Source: CAYNSB01 sp964399625 (GTDB taxonomy: Bacteria > Planctomycetota > Phycisphaerae > Phycisphaerales > UBA1924). Taken from it: a stretch of 13,426 bases of DNA. The position numbers were made by a program, and so were the translations under genes. Shown here piece after piece: positions 13,095-13,426 of the stretch (position 1 is its first letter; every line of letters begins with the position of its first letter). The notes beneath the pieces are model-generated. The model was not told the origin of the DNA and did no database searches. It saw nothing but the letters and a program-made list of their open reading frames with translations. Where the stretch lies: contig CAYNSB010000071.1 of the NCBI GenBank assembly GCA_964399625.1, positions 1 to 13,426 of the forward strand, given 5' to 3'.

Positions 13095-13426
13095 AGGTTC
13101 GCAGGCGATCGCCGAGGCGGTCGCGCTCTGCAGGCCCGAGGTCATCTGCGCGTACCCCATCACACCGCAGACGCACATCGTCGAGGGGCTCAGCGCGATC
13201 GTGAAGAGCGGCGCCCTGTCGCCGTGCGAGTTCATCAACGTGGAGAGCGAGTTCGCCGCCATGTCCGTCGCGATCGGCGCCTCGGCATGCGGGGCCCGCG
13301 CCTACACCGCCACCGCGAGCCAGGGGATCCTCTACATGGCCGAGGCTGTCTACAACGTCTCGGGCCTCGGGCTTCCCATCGTGATGACGGTGGGCAACCG
13401 CTCGATCGGAGCGCCGATCAACATCT
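13078..13426 (+). CDS. porA: Pyruvate/2-oxoacid:ferredoxin oxidoreductase, alpha subunit, 3'-truncated
   Basis: The first 116 residues of the alpha chain, which with the beta chain forms the thiamine-diphosphate active site and binds the oxoacid. The text MLKQCEGSQAIAEAVALCRP leads into the family hallmark YPITPQT (26-32), then NVESEFAAMSVAIGAS (54-69), TATASQGILYMAE (77-89) and LPIVMTVGNRS (99-109). The gene continues beyond the window; family members are usually around 350-400 residues. The ATG at 13078 overlaps the gamma gene by 17 nt and preserves the conserved EGSQA start. No ferredoxin-like delta gene lies between gamma and alpha. The beta gene is expected just downstream but is not visible. 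Confidence 0.94.
   Translation, partial: MLKQCEGSQAIAEAVALCRPEVICAYPITPQTHIVEGLSAIVKSGALSPCEFINVESEFAAMSVAIGASACGARAYTATASQGILYMAEAVYNVSGLGLPIVMTVGNRSIGAPINI

Overview
The window is a gene-dense, GC-rich bacterial chromosome segment with ordinary housekeeping and metabolic gene content. I see no phage, transposon, CRISPR array, tRNA or rRNA. It most resembles a member of the Planctomycetota, probably class Phycisphaerae. The reasons are a small membrane protein ending in a CPxCxYDLRGL...CPECG zinc ribbon (a motif I associate with that lineage), an EF-G-like paralogue, and a mix of genes with clear Shine-Dalgarno sites and genes with a -10-like hexamer 6-7 nt before the start codon and no Shine-Dalgarno. 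This lineage call is an inference; no marker gene settles it.

Layout. (1) Positions 2-775, plus strand: the C-terminal part of S-adenosylhomocysteinase (ahcY), followed by a hairpin and a rho-independent terminator at 785-849. (2) Positions 853-6697, minus strand, converging on ahcY: in order of transcription, a small zinc-ribbon membrane protein, an EF-G-like GTPase, two tandem membrane-anchored ankyrin-repeat proteins, and an APC-family amino-acid permease. (3) Positions 6716-9020, plus strand: a Nudix hydrolase (ADP-ribose pyrophosphatase type), purE and purK. The Nudix gene and the zinc-ribbon gene diverge from start codons only 18 bp apart. (4) Positions 9027-12056, minus strand, converging on purK with a 6-bp gap: a three-subunit proton-translocating NAD(P) transhydrogenase transcribed pntAa-pntAb-pntB. 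(5) Positions 12057-12512: a 456-bp divergent spacer with a likely pntAa promoter and a leader hairpin. (6) From 12513, plus strand: the gamma and alpha subunits of a pyruvate/2-oxoacid:ferredoxin oxidoreductase; alpha runs off the end.

Functionally, purE and purK together carry out carboxylation of AIR in purine synthesis. The pnt operon links NADH/NADP+ exchange to the proton gradient, and the oxidoreductase operon it diverges from makes acetyl-CoA (or another acyl-CoA) and reduced ferredoxin. The two are therefore both redox-balancing systems sharing one intergenic control region. The EF-G-like/ankyrin/permease block has no obvious shared pathway.

I found no convincing undescribed multi-gene system. 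The most interesting points are the overlapping divergent leaderless promoter at 6698-6715, the EF-G paralogue lacking the catalytic histidine, the signal-peptide-like N-terminus on PntAb, the gamma-alpha oxidoreductase order with no delta gene between, and the hairpin that contains both stop codons of the purK/pntB convergence.
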